64,000 nt of DNA, taken from positions 1 to 64,000 of the forward strand of contig JBGQDM010000003.1 in NCBI GenBank assembly GCA_041495845.1, read 5' to 3'. Positions 25,622 through 34,273 of this stretch are shown in pieces (position 1 is the first letter of the stretch; every line of letters starts with the position of its first letter). Made by a program: the position numbers and the translations under genes. The DNA comes from JBGQDM01 sp041495845. Its GTDB lineage: Bacteria; Acidobacteriota; Terriglobia; Terriglobales; Acidobacteriaceae. Under the pieces are notes generated by a model, which saw only the letters and a program-made list of their open reading frames with translations, did not search any database and was not told the origin of the DNA.

Positions 25622-26221
25622 GTGTCTGTTCGAGAAAAAGACAATCCCGCGCTTTACGCAAGAATTCAAGAGCAGAACCTCCTGCGACAGTACGATTTAC
25701 TGTCGAACTGTATCGAAATTGGTCTTGAGAAGGGCATCGAGTCATTCGACAAGTACACGCTCTGGGCCTTAAATTACGCTGCGGTTGCAAATATTTCCCA
25801 GTTCGGAGGTCGTTACCGCGAAGAGCCGATCTACGTTGGGAATCATTTCCCTCCTTACTTCAAAGAGGTTCCCAATGAGATGGACAGGTTCTTTTCAGTG
25901 GTACACGAGAATTGGACGATCTGGGATCATCCAACACTCCTTCCGGCATATGCGCTGTGGCGCCTGAATTGGATTCACCCATTCGTCGAGGGCAACGGAA
26001 GAACCGCCAGGGCCGCCTGTTATTACTTGATTTGCATGAAACAATGCCGATTGCTTGGGGGGAAGAAGATAGTGCCGGAGCGCATACGAGAGAATCGCCA
26101 GCCTTATTACGACGCCCTTCGCGCGGCTGACCGAGCTTGGGATCAGGGTCACTTCAACGTGACACAACTGGCGGACTATCTTTCAGGCTTACTCAAGGCC
26201 CAGCTGACAGAAGTCGAGTGA
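25622..26221 (+). CDS. Fic domain protein
   Basis: 199 residues. The complete Fic active-site loop HPFVEGNGRTAR (His119, Glu123, Arg130) supports AMP- or other nucleotidyl transfer to a target hydroxyl. The segment before it, HPTLLPAYALWRLNWI, is the usual helix; the flap region lies around FGGRYREEPIYVGNHFPPYF. No HTH or other domain is attached. The only usable start in frame is GTG 25622, just after a stop at 25604, so the gene cannot be extended. Codon use is less GC-biased than the neighbours (many AAT, ATT, TTA), consistent with acquisition. Confidence 0.85.
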   Translation: MSVREKDNPALYARIQEQNLLRQYDLLSNCIEIGLEKGIESFDKYTLWALNYAAVANISQFGGRYREEPIYVGNHFPPYFKEVPNEMDRFFSVVHENWTIWDHPTLLPAYALWRLNWIHPFVEGNGRTARAACYYLICMKQCRLLGGKKIVPERIRENRQPYYDALRAADRAWDQGHFNVTQLADYLSGLLKAQLTEVE

Positions 26222-26279
26222 ACCGTTGTCGCGATCGAGCCAAATAGACCTGCTACTGCGGCTTCGGCCCGCCCTAGCA

Positions 26280-27899
26280 TCAATGCGCCTGAAATCGGCT
26301 GCCTGATACCGCTTCGGCCAACATCCGCGCCCACCGCGAACCCTGCATCTGCTGATAGTCGCGAAACGCCGGTAGCGCGTAAAGCCGCAGGCTGAGCTCG
26401 TCGCCGGTCAGGTTCCCTGCCTGCTTCGGGTCGGCTTCTTGCTTGGTCATGTCATTGACCACGTCATTGAAGCGGGCTGCCGTGTCGGCGTCGAAGCCAT
26501 CCGAGATCACCACCGTGTTGTCCGCCCATTGTTCGATGAACATTGGCCCGGCCTCGGTTTCGATGGCCACGGTGGTCGAGGGGCAGTGGGCTGCGGTGCA
26601 GGCGGGAGCGGGTTTCATGTTGATCTGGGAATGATGCTGGCCGGCTGCAGCGGCGTAAAAGTGCGCAAAGCGTTCGGCCGCCTGGGCGGTCTTCCAGCGG
26701 CTCACAAACAGGAGGGCGACATCGCCGACGGCAGGCTCCGCCGTCAATCCGGCGCGCTTGCAGGTCACGTAGACGCCACCGCGCCAGGCGGCAGCGAGTT
26801 CCGTGCCGGCGCGCTTTTCGCCATATTGCTTCAGCAGGGCACGCACGTCCAGCGCCCCAAAACCGCCACCGTCGTAGACCTCGTACTGGCTGCGGATGGC
26901 CGCCTGCAGCTCCGGCAGATGCAGCGGGAGCAGCCTCTCGCCATCCAAGTAGGCGCGTGGCTCCATGACTTCGTGCGTGGAGCGGGGCGGGTTGGCGAAG
27001 GCGCCGGCAAAGGCCATCTTCTGCCCACCGCGCTGTAACAGTTCCGCCTCAAAGATCAGGCCTTCACGATAAGGGAACGATCCTGCTTCGCGCAGCACCA
27101 TCGGCGCTTCATGGGTCACTTCGGTGTCGATGATCGCCACCACCTGCGGATCATCCAGGCTGGCCACGATGCCGGGCGTATCTTTCAGAGTGCGTCCCAT
27201 GGGCGCGAGCAGGTAGTCCATGAACACCACCATCGCCTGTCCTTCCACCACGGCGCGGCGTGCGCTCACCGTCTCCTCGCCTTCGGCGATCGGGTCCACA
27301 TCCTTGCCTACGGCCGCTTTCATACCAGCCTTCACCCACTTGCGCAGGTCGAAGTTCTGGTCCTGCAGTGCATGCGTCAACTCATGGGCCAGGATGACTT
27401 TCTGCTTGTCTGCGGGAATCCAGTTGAGCAGAGAAATGGTTTTGCTGTCGTCGTCGTAGAAGCCAGCCACGCTTTCCTTGCTTGACTTCACCAGGAATTC
27501 CTTGAGGTGAAACTCGGCGGGAAGCAGGCCGAACTTTTTCATGCTGATCTCGGAGCGGGCAAAGCGTTCGGCATACTCGGATTTGGCCAGCCGCTGGCGG
27601 AAAAATTTCTCGGCGTCGGACTGGCTGATCATTTGCCTCTTCACCGCGCCGTGCCGGGGAAAGCCACTGTCCTCGCTGGCGAAGCGGGTGATTTCGTCGA
27701 CGGCGCTGAACAACTTCTGGGTGTCGTCCTCCGTCATCTTCTCTTCCACGGGCTTCTTCGCGCGCATGCGGCGGGCGGTATCGCCCAAACTCTCGCTGGG
27801 CGCAGCCACGCCGTCGGGATTGGAGACCGGGGCACCCTGGCCGAAGCCGGGGCAGCAGCAACCAAGGCAAAGCAATGCGACAACGCAGAATCGAAGCAT
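26280..27899 (-). CDS. Putative secreted zinc metallopeptidase
   Basis: 539 residues. A signal peptide (hydrophobic core with a Cys cluster, LRFCVVALLCLGCCCPGFGQ) starts the protein. The HELTHALQDQ motif (His172, Glu173, His176) is an HExxH zinc site, placed after VILA as in gluzincin-like peptidases; a third ligand is not obvious. The remainder (GEETVSARRAVVEGQAMVVF, further E-rich helices) has no domain I can name. ATG 27899 is chosen since it begins the signal peptide and has GAAGGGA upstream. The cytoplasm is an unlikely location. Confidence 0.72.
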   Translation of the reverse strand: MLRFCVVALLCLGCCCPGFGQGAPVSNPDGVAAPSESLGDTARRMRAKKPVEEKMTEDDTQKLFSAVDEITRFASEDSGFPRHGAVKRQMISQSDAEKFFRQRLAKSEYAERFARSEISMKKFGLLPAEFHLKEFLVKSSKESVAGFYDDDSKTISLLNWIPADKQKVILAHELTHALQDQNFDLRKWVKAGMKAAVGKDVDPIAEGEETVSARRAVVEGQAMVVFMDYLLAPMGRTLKDTPGIVASLDDPQVVAIIDTEVTHEAPMVLREAGSFPYREGLIFEAELLQRGGQKMAFAGAFANPPRSTHEVMEPRAYLDGERLLPLHLPELQAAIRSQYEVYDGGGFGALDVRALLKQYGEKRAGTELAAAWRGGVYVTCKRAGLTAEPAVGDVALLFVSRWKTAQAAERFAHFYAAAAGQHHSQINMKPAPACTAAHCPSTTVAIETEAGPMFIEQWADNTVVISDGFDADTAARFNDVVNDMTKQEADPKQAGNLTGDELSLRLYALPAFRDYQQMQGSRWARMLAEAVSGSRFQAH

Positions 27900-28055
27900 G
27901 AGTGTTCCCTTCAAGCGCGGAGTGCCTTCACTGCATTGTGCGCCCGCTCCAGGGCGGCAGTTGCGGGAAGCCCGTGGCAAGCATTACGGGGGTAATGGGA
28001 AAGAAACGCGGCGTGGGCTGGTGGCGGTGCTCTAGGATATCGATAGGAATAAACA

Positions 28056-28307
28056 ATGCCAACGCTATCCGTGAAAAGTGTCCCTAAGGAAGTCTAGGAG
28101 GCCTTGCGCCGACGAGCGCGTAAAGGAGGCGGGTCGATTGCCGCAGAGGTTCGGTTCCTGCTCGAGGAAAACATTCCCACTGCGGCGGAACTGAAGCTCC
28201 GGAAGCGGTTCTTGTGTCAGGCCGAGCACAGGCGGGCACAGAATTCGCCGTCGTCCGGGCCGTTTCCCTCCACTGAAAAAATGCAACGACAAGACCGCCA
28301 GCGGTGA
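28056..28307 (+). pseudogene. FitA-like ribbon-helix-helix antitoxin, interrupted by an in-frame stop
   Basis: Reading from ATG 28056 gives MPTLSVKSVPKEV, then TAG (28095-28097), then EALRRRARKGGGSIAAEVRF and LLEEN in the same frame. Joined, this is the Arc/FitA-type RHH fold: strand LSVKSVP, helix with an R-R-R-A-x-x-G-G-S turn, helix IAAEVRFLLEE. AGGA lies 8 bases before the ATG. The open part after the stop could only start at a TTG (28104) without the DNA-binding strand. No PIN-domain (FitB/VapC) toxin follows; the next gene is convergent. It is best read as a decayed antitoxin orphan. Confidence 0.75.
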
Positions 28308-28338
28308 GTGCCAGGAGAGCCGCGCCCGTCGGGCTGCC

Positions 28339-29052
28339 TTACGGGGTCTTGGGCAACTCTGCAATGCGCGAGGCGGCGACCGCGCCCAGTTCGGTGCCAG
28401 GGTTTTCCTTTTGCACCTGTTCGTAAATGCGGCGGGCCTCGGCGGGCTGCTGCTTACCGCTGTAGAGCGCGGCCAGTTCCAATTGCGCGGAAGACTTGGG
28501 CACGGCGTTGGCCGGCTTTTCGATTACTTTCTTGTAGACGTCAATGGCTTGTTTGTCGCGTCCGGTATTGCGGTAGAGCGCGGCCAGGGACATGCGGGCG
28601 AGTGCGGCCAGATCTGCATTGCCGTGGTCGGCGGCCCGCTGCAGCGAGCGTTCCGCCTGGGTGTTGTCGCCGAGTTCTACCTCGGTCACACCCGCCAGGT
28701 AGCGCGCAATTTCTCCCGAGCGCGTGCTGCTGTACTGGTTGGCCACCGCCTGGAACTGTTCGTGGGCCTTCTTGGAGCGTTCGGCAGCCGAGCCGAAGCT
28801 GGGATATTCGGGCGTCTCCGGCATGCCTGCGGGACGAAGCGGCAGATTGTAGGTGCGCACCGCCTGGTTCAGACGGCCGCTGGCCTGATCTTCCCGGTGA
28901 TTCAGGTAGGCCCACGCGGCGCCGGTCAGCACGATGACCAGCAGTGCCAGACCGCCGTAGCGGAGCAGCGCGTCTTTGTGTTCCACAGTCCAATGCACCG
29001 TGGCGTTGCGAATCTGGTCCTGCTTCAGTTGGTGGCGAACGTCAGCACGCAC
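28339..29052 (-). CDS. Membrane-anchored TPR protein (YfgM-like)
   Basis: 237 residues: a short basic cytoplasmic N-terminus, one transmembrane helix (about residues 32-50, GGLALLVIVLTGAAWAYL), then a soluble tetratricopeptide array (ARYLAGVTEVELGDNTQAER, LARMSLAALYRNTGRDKQAI, LELAALYSGKQQPAEARRIY). This is the YfgM/TPR_21 layout, associated with periplasmic chaperone contacts of the Sec translocon. GTG 29052 has AGGAAAAA 9 bases upstream. It lies 87 bases after the DksA-like gene on the same strand. Confidence 0.82.
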   Translation of the reverse strand: MRADVRHQLKQDQIRNATVHWTVEHKDALLRYGGLALLVIVLTGAAWAYLNHREDQASGRLNQAVRTYNLPLRPAGMPETPEYPSFGSAAERSKKAHEQFQAVANQYSSTRSGEIARYLAGVTEVELGDNTQAERSLQRAADHGNADLAALARMSLAALYRNTGRDKQAIDVYKKVIEKPANAVPKSSAQLELAALYSGKQQPAEARRIYEQVQKENPGTELGAVAASRIAELPKTP

Positions 29053-29139
29053 AAGTTTTTCCTGAGATCACGGGTCTTCAGCAGTAGTAGTGTAATTGCA
29101 GCAGCAAATTTCCAGCGCAGTCCTGGCAGGCGGGGAAAC

Positions 29140-29508
29140 CTAGCGCGCGGATTCCTCCAGCAGCCCCTGTTCCAGCTTTTCCTGGCATTCGATGCAGTAG
29201 CGCGTCCACGGCACCGCTTCCAGCCGCTTGGCATTAATTTCCTTGCCGCACTGGATGCAGTCGCCAAAGCTGCCTTCGCGCACTCGATCCAGCGCCTTCT
29301 CCACCAGGCTCAAATGCTGGCGCTCGTTGTTGCTCTGGTGGAAGAGAAATTCCTTGGTGTAGGAACTGGCGGCCTTGTCAGCAATGTCCTGCGCCGAATC
29401 GTCGTCGACGGTGCGGCCGTCCTGCTCGGTGCGCGAAACCGTGCGCCGCAGCTCCAGTTGCCGCGCTTCCAGCCGTTTTTTGAATGATTCCAGTTTCTTC
29501 TTGTCCAT
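29140..29508 (-). CDS. DksA/TraR family zinc-finger transcription factor
   Basis: 122 residues. A coiled N-terminal helix region (KKKLESFKKRLEARQLELRR) and acidic tip (DGRTVDDDSAQD) are followed by a C4 zinc finger with Cys84/Cys87 (GDCIQCGKEI) and Cys105/Cys108 (YCIECQEKLE). Members bind the RNA polymerase secondary channel and tune stringent and rRNA promoter control. The ATG at 29508 is preferred over 29553, which would add unrelated residues. Confidence 0.88.
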   Translation of the reverse strand: MDKKKLESFKKRLEARQLELRRTVSRTEQDGRTVDDDSAQDIADKAASSYTKEFLFHQSNNERQHLSLVEKALDRVREGSFGDCIQCGKEINAKRLEAVPWTRYCIECQEKLEQGLLEESAR

Positions 29509-29675
29509 GTATGCGGGCCAGCTTCCGGCAGCGTCCAGCACCCCCGGGAACACTTCCTGACCAGGAAGGGAAACTATGATGATATGCGCCGGAAGGAAGC
29601 AGCGTCAACCCTGGCCCGGTCGGGCCCGGCTAGGGCGGAAAGCCGGACGGGGTTCGCTAGGGGTTCAAATTCCTA

Positions 29676-30596
29676 TCATTTGCTGAGATATTTCATCCCG
29701 GTATCGCACATGACGGTGACAATGGTCGCGTCGGGTCTCATTTGTTCGGCTAATCGCAAAGCGGCGATGACATTGCCGCCAGTGGAAGTCCCCGCAAAGA
29801 GGCCTTCCTCCCGGGCCAGCCGCATGACCATGGCCACCGCCTCTTCCGTGGAAACCTGTTCAATCTGATCGGCGATGTCTTCCTGCCAGAGCGGTACTAC
29901 AAAACCCGCTCCGACCCCATCAATTTTATGAGCGCCTGTCTGGCCGCCCGAGAGAACCGGGGATTCCGAGGGCTCCACGGCAACGATTCTGATCTGCGGA
30001 TCATGGCGGCGTAAGCCTTCTGCGTTACCCCGAATGGATCCCGCGGTGCCCACACTCTGGACAAAGCCATCGATGTGTCCGTCGGTCTGCATCCAGAGTT
30101 CCTCCGCCATTTTGTGATAGGCCGCGAGCTGGTCTTTATTGTTCAGCTGATCGGTCCAGAAGCTTCCAGTTTTTTCCGCGATGATGCGGGCGGCTTCGAT
30201 CATGTCCCGGGTCAGTTTCTCCGTCATGCGCCCGCTCTCGCTGGGCAGGATTTGAAGCCTGGCCCCCAGAATTTTCATGTGCTCGAGTTTTTCTCGGGCG
30301 AAGGCATCCGAAGTCACGATATGCAGCGGATATCCCCTTACCGCGCAGACTAGAGACAGGGAGACGCCGGTGCTGCCGCCGGTGTATTCGACGACCGAAC
30401 CATCCGCTGTGAGACGTCCGTCCGCCTCTGCCGCTTCGATCATGGCCAGCGCCATCCGGTCCTTCATGCTGCCGGTGGGGTTCTCACTTTCCAGTTTCAG
30501 CAGGATGCGGGAGCCGTTCTCCGGCACGATGTTACGCAAGGGCAATAAAGAGGTGCCCCCGATGCAATGCAGGATGTCGCGCTTCAATCCGTTCAT
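29676..30596 (-). CDS. Cysteine synthase family PLP enzyme
   Basis: About 306 residues, fold type II PLP enzyme. The Schiff-base lysine lies in SENPTGSMKDRMALA; the substrate loop is YTGGSTGVSLSLVCA where CysK has TSGNTG; QSVGTAGSIRGNAEG and GTSTGGNVIAAL bind phosphate. The TGGSTG variant suggests a specialised or divergent O-acetylserine sulfhydrylase rather than the housekeeping CysK. ATG 30596 is favoured by AGGGAACAGG upstream. It opens a group (29676-32075) with a looser base and codon pattern than the core genes around it. Confidence 0.82.
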   Translation of the reverse strand: MNGLKRDILHCIGGTSLLPLRNIVPENGSRILLKLESENPTGSMKDRMALAMIEAAEADGRLTADGSVVEYTGGSTGVSLSLVCAVRGYPLHIVTSDAFAREKLEHMKILGARLQILPSESGRMTEKLTRDMIEAARIIAEKTGSFWTDQLNNKDQLAAYHKMAEELWMQTDGHIDGFVQSVGTAGSIRGNAEGLRRHDPQIRIVAVEPSESPVLSGGQTGAHKIDGVGAGFVVPLWQEDIADQIEQVSTEEAVAMVMRLAREEGLFAGTSTGGNVIAALRLAEQMRPDATIVTVMCDTGMKYLSK

Positions 30597-30704
30597 GATG
30601 CCTGTTCCCTTTTCTGATGGGGCCTGACGCAACAGGCCACGATTTCCAAGCCTGCCTTCCAAGATTTTCACGAGAAGCTCTCCCGAACTCAGTTGACAAC
30701 CCCG

Positions 30705-31007
30705 CTATTGGAAAAGCTTTGCCCCGAGAACTTCAATCCGTTCGATTACGGGTGGTTTGGAGAACAGTTCGGGCGCTTGCGCCATGAGCGCTTTGGCGAT
30801 GGGACCATTCAGATGAGCTTGGCGGCCGCTTTCGTCCGTGAACGCGTCGAACACGCCAAAGGTCGTCGGCCCCAATCGTAGAGCGAACCATATCGGCGTG
30901 GTCACTTCTTGATTGGCGAGCGCAAGTCCTTTTTCCAAGAACTTTGCGACCTCGTTTTCTTTCCCGGCTTTGGCTTCCAAACGTGCGAACAGTGCGACGG
31001 TATACAT
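30705..31007 (-). CDS. Antibiotic biosynthesis monooxygenase (ABM) domain protein
   Basis: 100 residues with the ferredoxin-like ABM fold: MYTVALFARLEAKAGKENEV, helix AKFLEKGLALANQE, strand TTPIWFALRLGPTTFGVFDA, and FTDESGRQAHLNGPIAKAL. Relatives are cofactor-free quinol monooxygenases (YgiN-like) or heme enzymes; no haem ligand is obvious. AAGGAGA precedes the ATG at 31007. It is divergent from an AraC regulator with a 102-base shared promoter region, so it is the likely target of that regulator. Confidence 0.83.
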   Translation of the reverse strand: MYTVALFARLEAKAGKENEVAKFLEKGLALANQEVTTPIWFALRLGPTTFGVFDAFTDESGRQAHLNGPIAKALMAQAPELFSKPPVIERIEVLGAKLFQ

Positions 31008-31109
31008 CGGGTTTCTCCTTGGCTCCATCAGTCTCAGCCGTCGCCAAGATAGCTCTTTAACCGCCACTAGGCCATTGGCAAGATCGCCAAAGTTGATATC
31101 ATAGTTGCC

Positions 31110-32075
31110 ATGAGGATTTACGTGCTTGCGCTGGACGGGGTTTTTGACACGGGTTTGGCGACCGTGCTCGATGCCTTTGGCACCGCAAATGAGCTCGCGG
31201 AAATGTCTGGTCTGGCTTCGCCACGCTTCGACGTCTCGATCGTCGGAGTGCGCAGGGCGGTCAAAACATCGCAAGGGCTGATCGTCCCAGTTGCTGCCGC
31301 CCCCATGCGGATCATTCCCGATTGGGTCGTGGTGCCAGCGATCGGATTCAAGATGCCAGGCCCGCTGCAAACAGCTCTCGCCAGATCCGATGTGAGCGAC
31401 GCTGGCAAGATACTGCGCTCGTGGGCGGAGCGAGGCGCAGCCACGGCGGCTGCCTGTATCGGGACATTCGTCCTGGCTGAATCAGGACTACTCGATAACC
31501 AAGACTCGACCACAACCTGGTGGCTCGCTCCCTTATTTCGCCAGCGATATCCGAAGGTGCGCCTGGATGAATCGCGGATGATCGTAAAATCCGGGAAGTT
31601 CGTTACGGCTGGAGCGGCCCTAAGCCACATGGACCTGGCCTTATGGCTCATCCGGCAGAAAAGCCCAAGACTTGCTGCCTTGACCGCGAAGTACCTGGTG
31701 GTGGATTCACGGCCGTCACAGTCTGCCTATATCCTTATCGATCATCTTGCCCACTCTGACGCACTCGTAGAGCGGTTCGAGCGCTGGGCGCGAGGCAGGC
31801 TTGCGCATGGGTTTTCGCTCGACGAGGCCGCGGCAGCAGCGAGATCGAGTAAGAGGACCCTGGCTCGCCGCATGCAAGCCGTGCTGGGAAAGTCACCACT
31901 ATCTTATTTCCAGGAACTGCGTGTGGAACGCGCGGTGCATCTGCTGAAGACGACTGCCGAGAGTGTAGAAGAGATCGCGGCGCGAGTCGGATACGCCGAT
32001 GGCGTAACTCTCAGGACTCTTCTGCGGCGTCACCTTGGGCATGGGATTAAGGAAATCAGAAGAAGTGCAGCCTGA
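31110..32075 (+). CDS. AraC family regulator with N-terminal DJ-1/PfpI-like domain (FtrA type)
   Basis: 321 residues. Residues 1 to ~180 form a class-I glutamine-amidotransferase-like (DJ-1/PfpI) domain with the nucleophile-elbow Cys116 in AAACIGTFVLAES. Residues ~215-315 carry two HTH motifs of the AraC type (FSLDEAAAAARSSKRTLARR and SVEEIAARVGYADGVTLRTL). The layout is that of FtrA/CdhR/GbdR-like activators that sense small ligands. Divergent from the ABM monooxygenase; the 31008-31109 gap contains GCCATTGGCA-type partial symmetry but no operator I can define. Confidence 0.9.
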   Translation: MRIYVLALDGVFDTGLATVLDAFGTANELAEMSGLASPRFDVSIVGVRRAVKTSQGLIVPVAAAPMRIIPDWVVVPAIGFKMPGPLQTALARSDVSDAGKILRSWAERGAATAAACIGTFVLAESGLLDNQDSTTTWWLAPLFRQRYPKVRLDESRMIVKSGKFVTAGAALSHMDLALWLIRQKSPRLAALTAKYLVVDSRPSQSAYILIDHLAHSDALVERFERWARGRLAHGFSLDEAAAAARSSKRTLARRMQAVLGKSPLSYFQELRVERAVHLLKTTAESVEEIAARVGYADGVTLRTLLRRHLGHGIKEIRRSAA

Positions 32076-32173
32076 CTCGCCTTCTATCGGGCGCCTCTCT
32101 GTTAAGACACGCAGCGACGTTCTCTACCTCAGACCGCTGTTCGCCAGGGCGGGTGACCCGGGCTTGACGATGG

Positions 32174-32587
32174 CTAGTGCGACGCGGAGAACGCCAGATT
32201 GTGCGCGTCGTTGCTGGCTTCCACTCCGGCGGAGAGCCAGGTGGCGAAGCGTTCCATCTTGTGATGTCCGGTTTTGTGGAAGGTGTAAGCCATGCCGACC
32301 GCAGCCCCAAAGCCCAACGCCGATGCAGCCATTTCTCCCTGCCAACCTTGCCGTACCAACGGCCGCCAGAGCGGATTGGCTTCGCGCGCCTGCCCCGAGT
32401 TGATCAGGCGCTGCGTGGTCACCGCATCCACCGCGATCAGTCCGCCGAGGGTGGTAAAGGCCGCGGCATTGTGCCGATCGAGAAATTTGTGCGAGGACGG
32501 CGCATCCGGCAGAATCGCCTGCTGCGCCCGCACAGGGTAACCAGCGAGGAGAACAAGGACGAAGAGGCCGTAGCGAATGGAGGTCAT
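32174..32587 (-). CDS. Small secreted protein of unknown function with LPDAP N-terminus
   Basis: 137 residues. A signal peptide (TSIRYGLFVLVLLAGYPVRA) is followed by QQAILPDAPSSHKFLD; mature N-termini with L-P-D-A-P-S are frequent in acidobacterial secreted proteins. The remainder contains a hydrophobic stretch (MAASALGFGAAVGMAYTFHK) and His-rich KTGHHKMERF. ATG 32587 starts the cleanest signal peptide; ATG 32620 would add 11 basic residues. I do not recognise a function. Confidence 0.68.
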   Translation of the reverse strand: MTSIRYGLFVLVLLAGYPVRAQQAILPDAPSSHKFLDRHNAAAFTTLGGLIAVDAVTTQRLINSGQAREANPLWRPLVRQGWQGEMAASALGFGAAVGMAYTFHKTGHHKMERFATWLSAGVEASNDAHNLAFSASH

Positions 32588-32820
32588 GATGTACAGAGTG
32601 AAGCGCAAGCGGCGGGCCATTGCGATGCCCCGCGAAACACGGGGCTTTCCGCGTGGTAAATCGGGCAAGGTGCAAACGATTGCACTCGCAAGGCATTTCG
32701 TGTCATTCGCAGAGCTCCCCCGTTCGTAATGCAAAGTAATCACTGCAATTGGGCGCGATTGATGCCCAAAGTTTGACGGGCCGCTCAGGGCAGGCTCTTC
32801 CAATACGCAACCCTCGTACG

Positions 32821-34254
32821 TCAGCGGGGCAGCGGCTCGGCCATGTCGGCCAGCGCCAATGCCAGCACGGTCATCGCGGCGGCATTCTCCTGCAGCTCGC
32901 GTGGGTTCACCTTATCGAGAGTGTCTGCCGGTGTGTGGTGATAATTGAAGTACACGGTGCCGTCCTGCAGCAAGCCAAACGTAGGGACGCCCTGGTGTGC
33001 GATGGGAGAAATGTCTGCGCCGGGTGAATCGTGGGCCAGTTCGATTAGATTGGCGCCGGTAGTGCTGAGTGTTTCCTGCACTGGTTTCAGCCAGTCCTGG
33101 TCCGCCGACGGCATGTCAGTGTTGAAACCCAGGGGGTGGCCGGCGCCGAGGTCGCTTTCGATTGCCGCGATGTGATTCGTCAACTCGCGGGCATGCTCCA
33201 GGGCGTAAGCATCTCCTCCGCGCAGCCCGCTCTCTTCGTTCATCCACGCCACCACGCGCACCGTGCGCCGCGGCCGCAAATGCAGTTGCTGAAGAATGTG
33301 CGCTGCTTCCATGGCCACGGCCACACCGGCGCCGTCGTCGATGGCGCCCGTACCCAGGTCCCACGAATCCAAATGCCCGCTGACAATCACCACCTGCTCC
33401 GGATGCTCGCTGCCGCGCAGGTCAGCAACCACGTTGTAGCTGGTGACATCCGGCAGCCGTTGCGGTGTCAGGGTCAGGTGCAGACGCACCCGTCCTTGGG
33501 AGGCGAGATGAGCGATAAGGTCGGCATCTTCCGCGGTGACCGCGCCTGAGGGAATGCTCGCCTCCTCGCTCCAGCCCGTGTGCGGCAGCCGGAAGTCAGC
33601 CCCGCCTACGGAACGCACCAGCGAACCCGCGGCACCGAGAGCGGCTGCTTCCTTGCCGCCGCTGCCGCGGTACTTCACCGCTTCGCTGTAGGCGTCGCCC
33701 CAGCGCCCGGCCCGGGTTTTGCGCACATCGAATTTCTCATTGAAAAGGACGATGCGTCCCGCAATTCGATCGCGGCCCAGTTGCTTCAGTTCCTCGAAAT
33801 TGTTGACCACCACCACGTCGGCGGTGATGCCCTCAGCCGGAGTGGCGCTGCCGCCGTAGAGCGCCGTCACCACAATCTTCTGTCGCGTGCCGGCGGGTTG
33901 CCCGGGCCACGCCACCAACTCGGCTGTTTCCGCGCCGCGCACCCAGTGTGGAACCTGCACCGGCTCCAGCTTTACGTCCAGTCCGAGACGGCGTAGTTCC
34001 TCGGCCACATGTTGCACTGCGGCTTCCGCCTGCGGCGACGCCGTAAATCGTGGGCCGATGTTCTCCGTCAGATACGCCAACTGTCGCCAGGCGTAGTCGC
34101 TGGCCAGGGCAGCGTCGCGCGCCGCCACTAGGTTGTGCCGCAGCGCCGCCGAATACATCTTGTCGAGATCAACGCTGGGGGTGGCGGCTGGTTTCTGCGC
34201 CAGTGCTGCACTGATGAGTACTAGCAACACTCCGGCCACGGTAGGCTTTCTCAT
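32821..34254 (-). CDS. Secreted M28 family aminopeptidase/carboxypeptidase
   Basis: 477 residues. A signal peptide (ending SAALAQ) is followed by a prodomain-like helix region, a PA-domain insert (about residues 130-260), and the M28 catalytic core with the co-catalytic two-zinc ligands: SGHLDSWD, GAIDDGAGVAVAMEA, WMNEESGLRGGDAY, ESDLGAGHP and NYHHTPADTLD. It likely cleaves peptides in the periplasm or outside the cell. It ends 32821 and is followed upstream by two TldD/PmbA-like genes on the same strand, forming a secreted-peptidase cluster. Confidence 0.9.
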   Translation of the reverse strand: MRKPTVAGVLLVLISAALAQKPAATPSVDLDKMYSAALRHNLVAARDAALASDYAWRQLAYLTENIGPRFTASPQAEAAVQHVAEELRRLGLDVKLEPVQVPHWVRGAETAELVAWPGQPAGTRQKIVVTALYGGSATPAEGITADVVVVNNFEELKQLGRDRIAGRIVLFNEKFDVRKTRAGRWGDAYSEAVKYRGSGGKEAAALGAAGSLVRSVGGADFRLPHTGWSEEASIPSGAVTAEDADLIAHLASQGRVRLHLTLTPQRLPDVTSYNVVADLRGSEHPEQVVIVSGHLDSWDLGTGAIDDGAGVAVAMEAAHILQQLHLRPRRTVRVVAWMNEESGLRGGDAYALEHARELTNHIAAIESDLGAGHPLGFNTDMPSADQDWLKPVQETLSTTGANLIELAHDSPGADISPIAHQGVPTFGLLQDGTVYFNYHHTPADTLDKVNPRELQENAAAMTVLALALADMAEPLPR

Positions 34255-34273
34255 GACGGCAGTTTCCCTTCTA

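Noticed and set aside
29655..29680. A tRNA T-arm-like stretch (AGGGGTTCAAATTCCTA) next to the cysteine-synthase-like gene, considered as a tRNA or attachment site
   Set aside because: No anticodon arm, D-arm or acceptor pairing can be built upstream, and the T stem has a mismatch and two G-U pairs.
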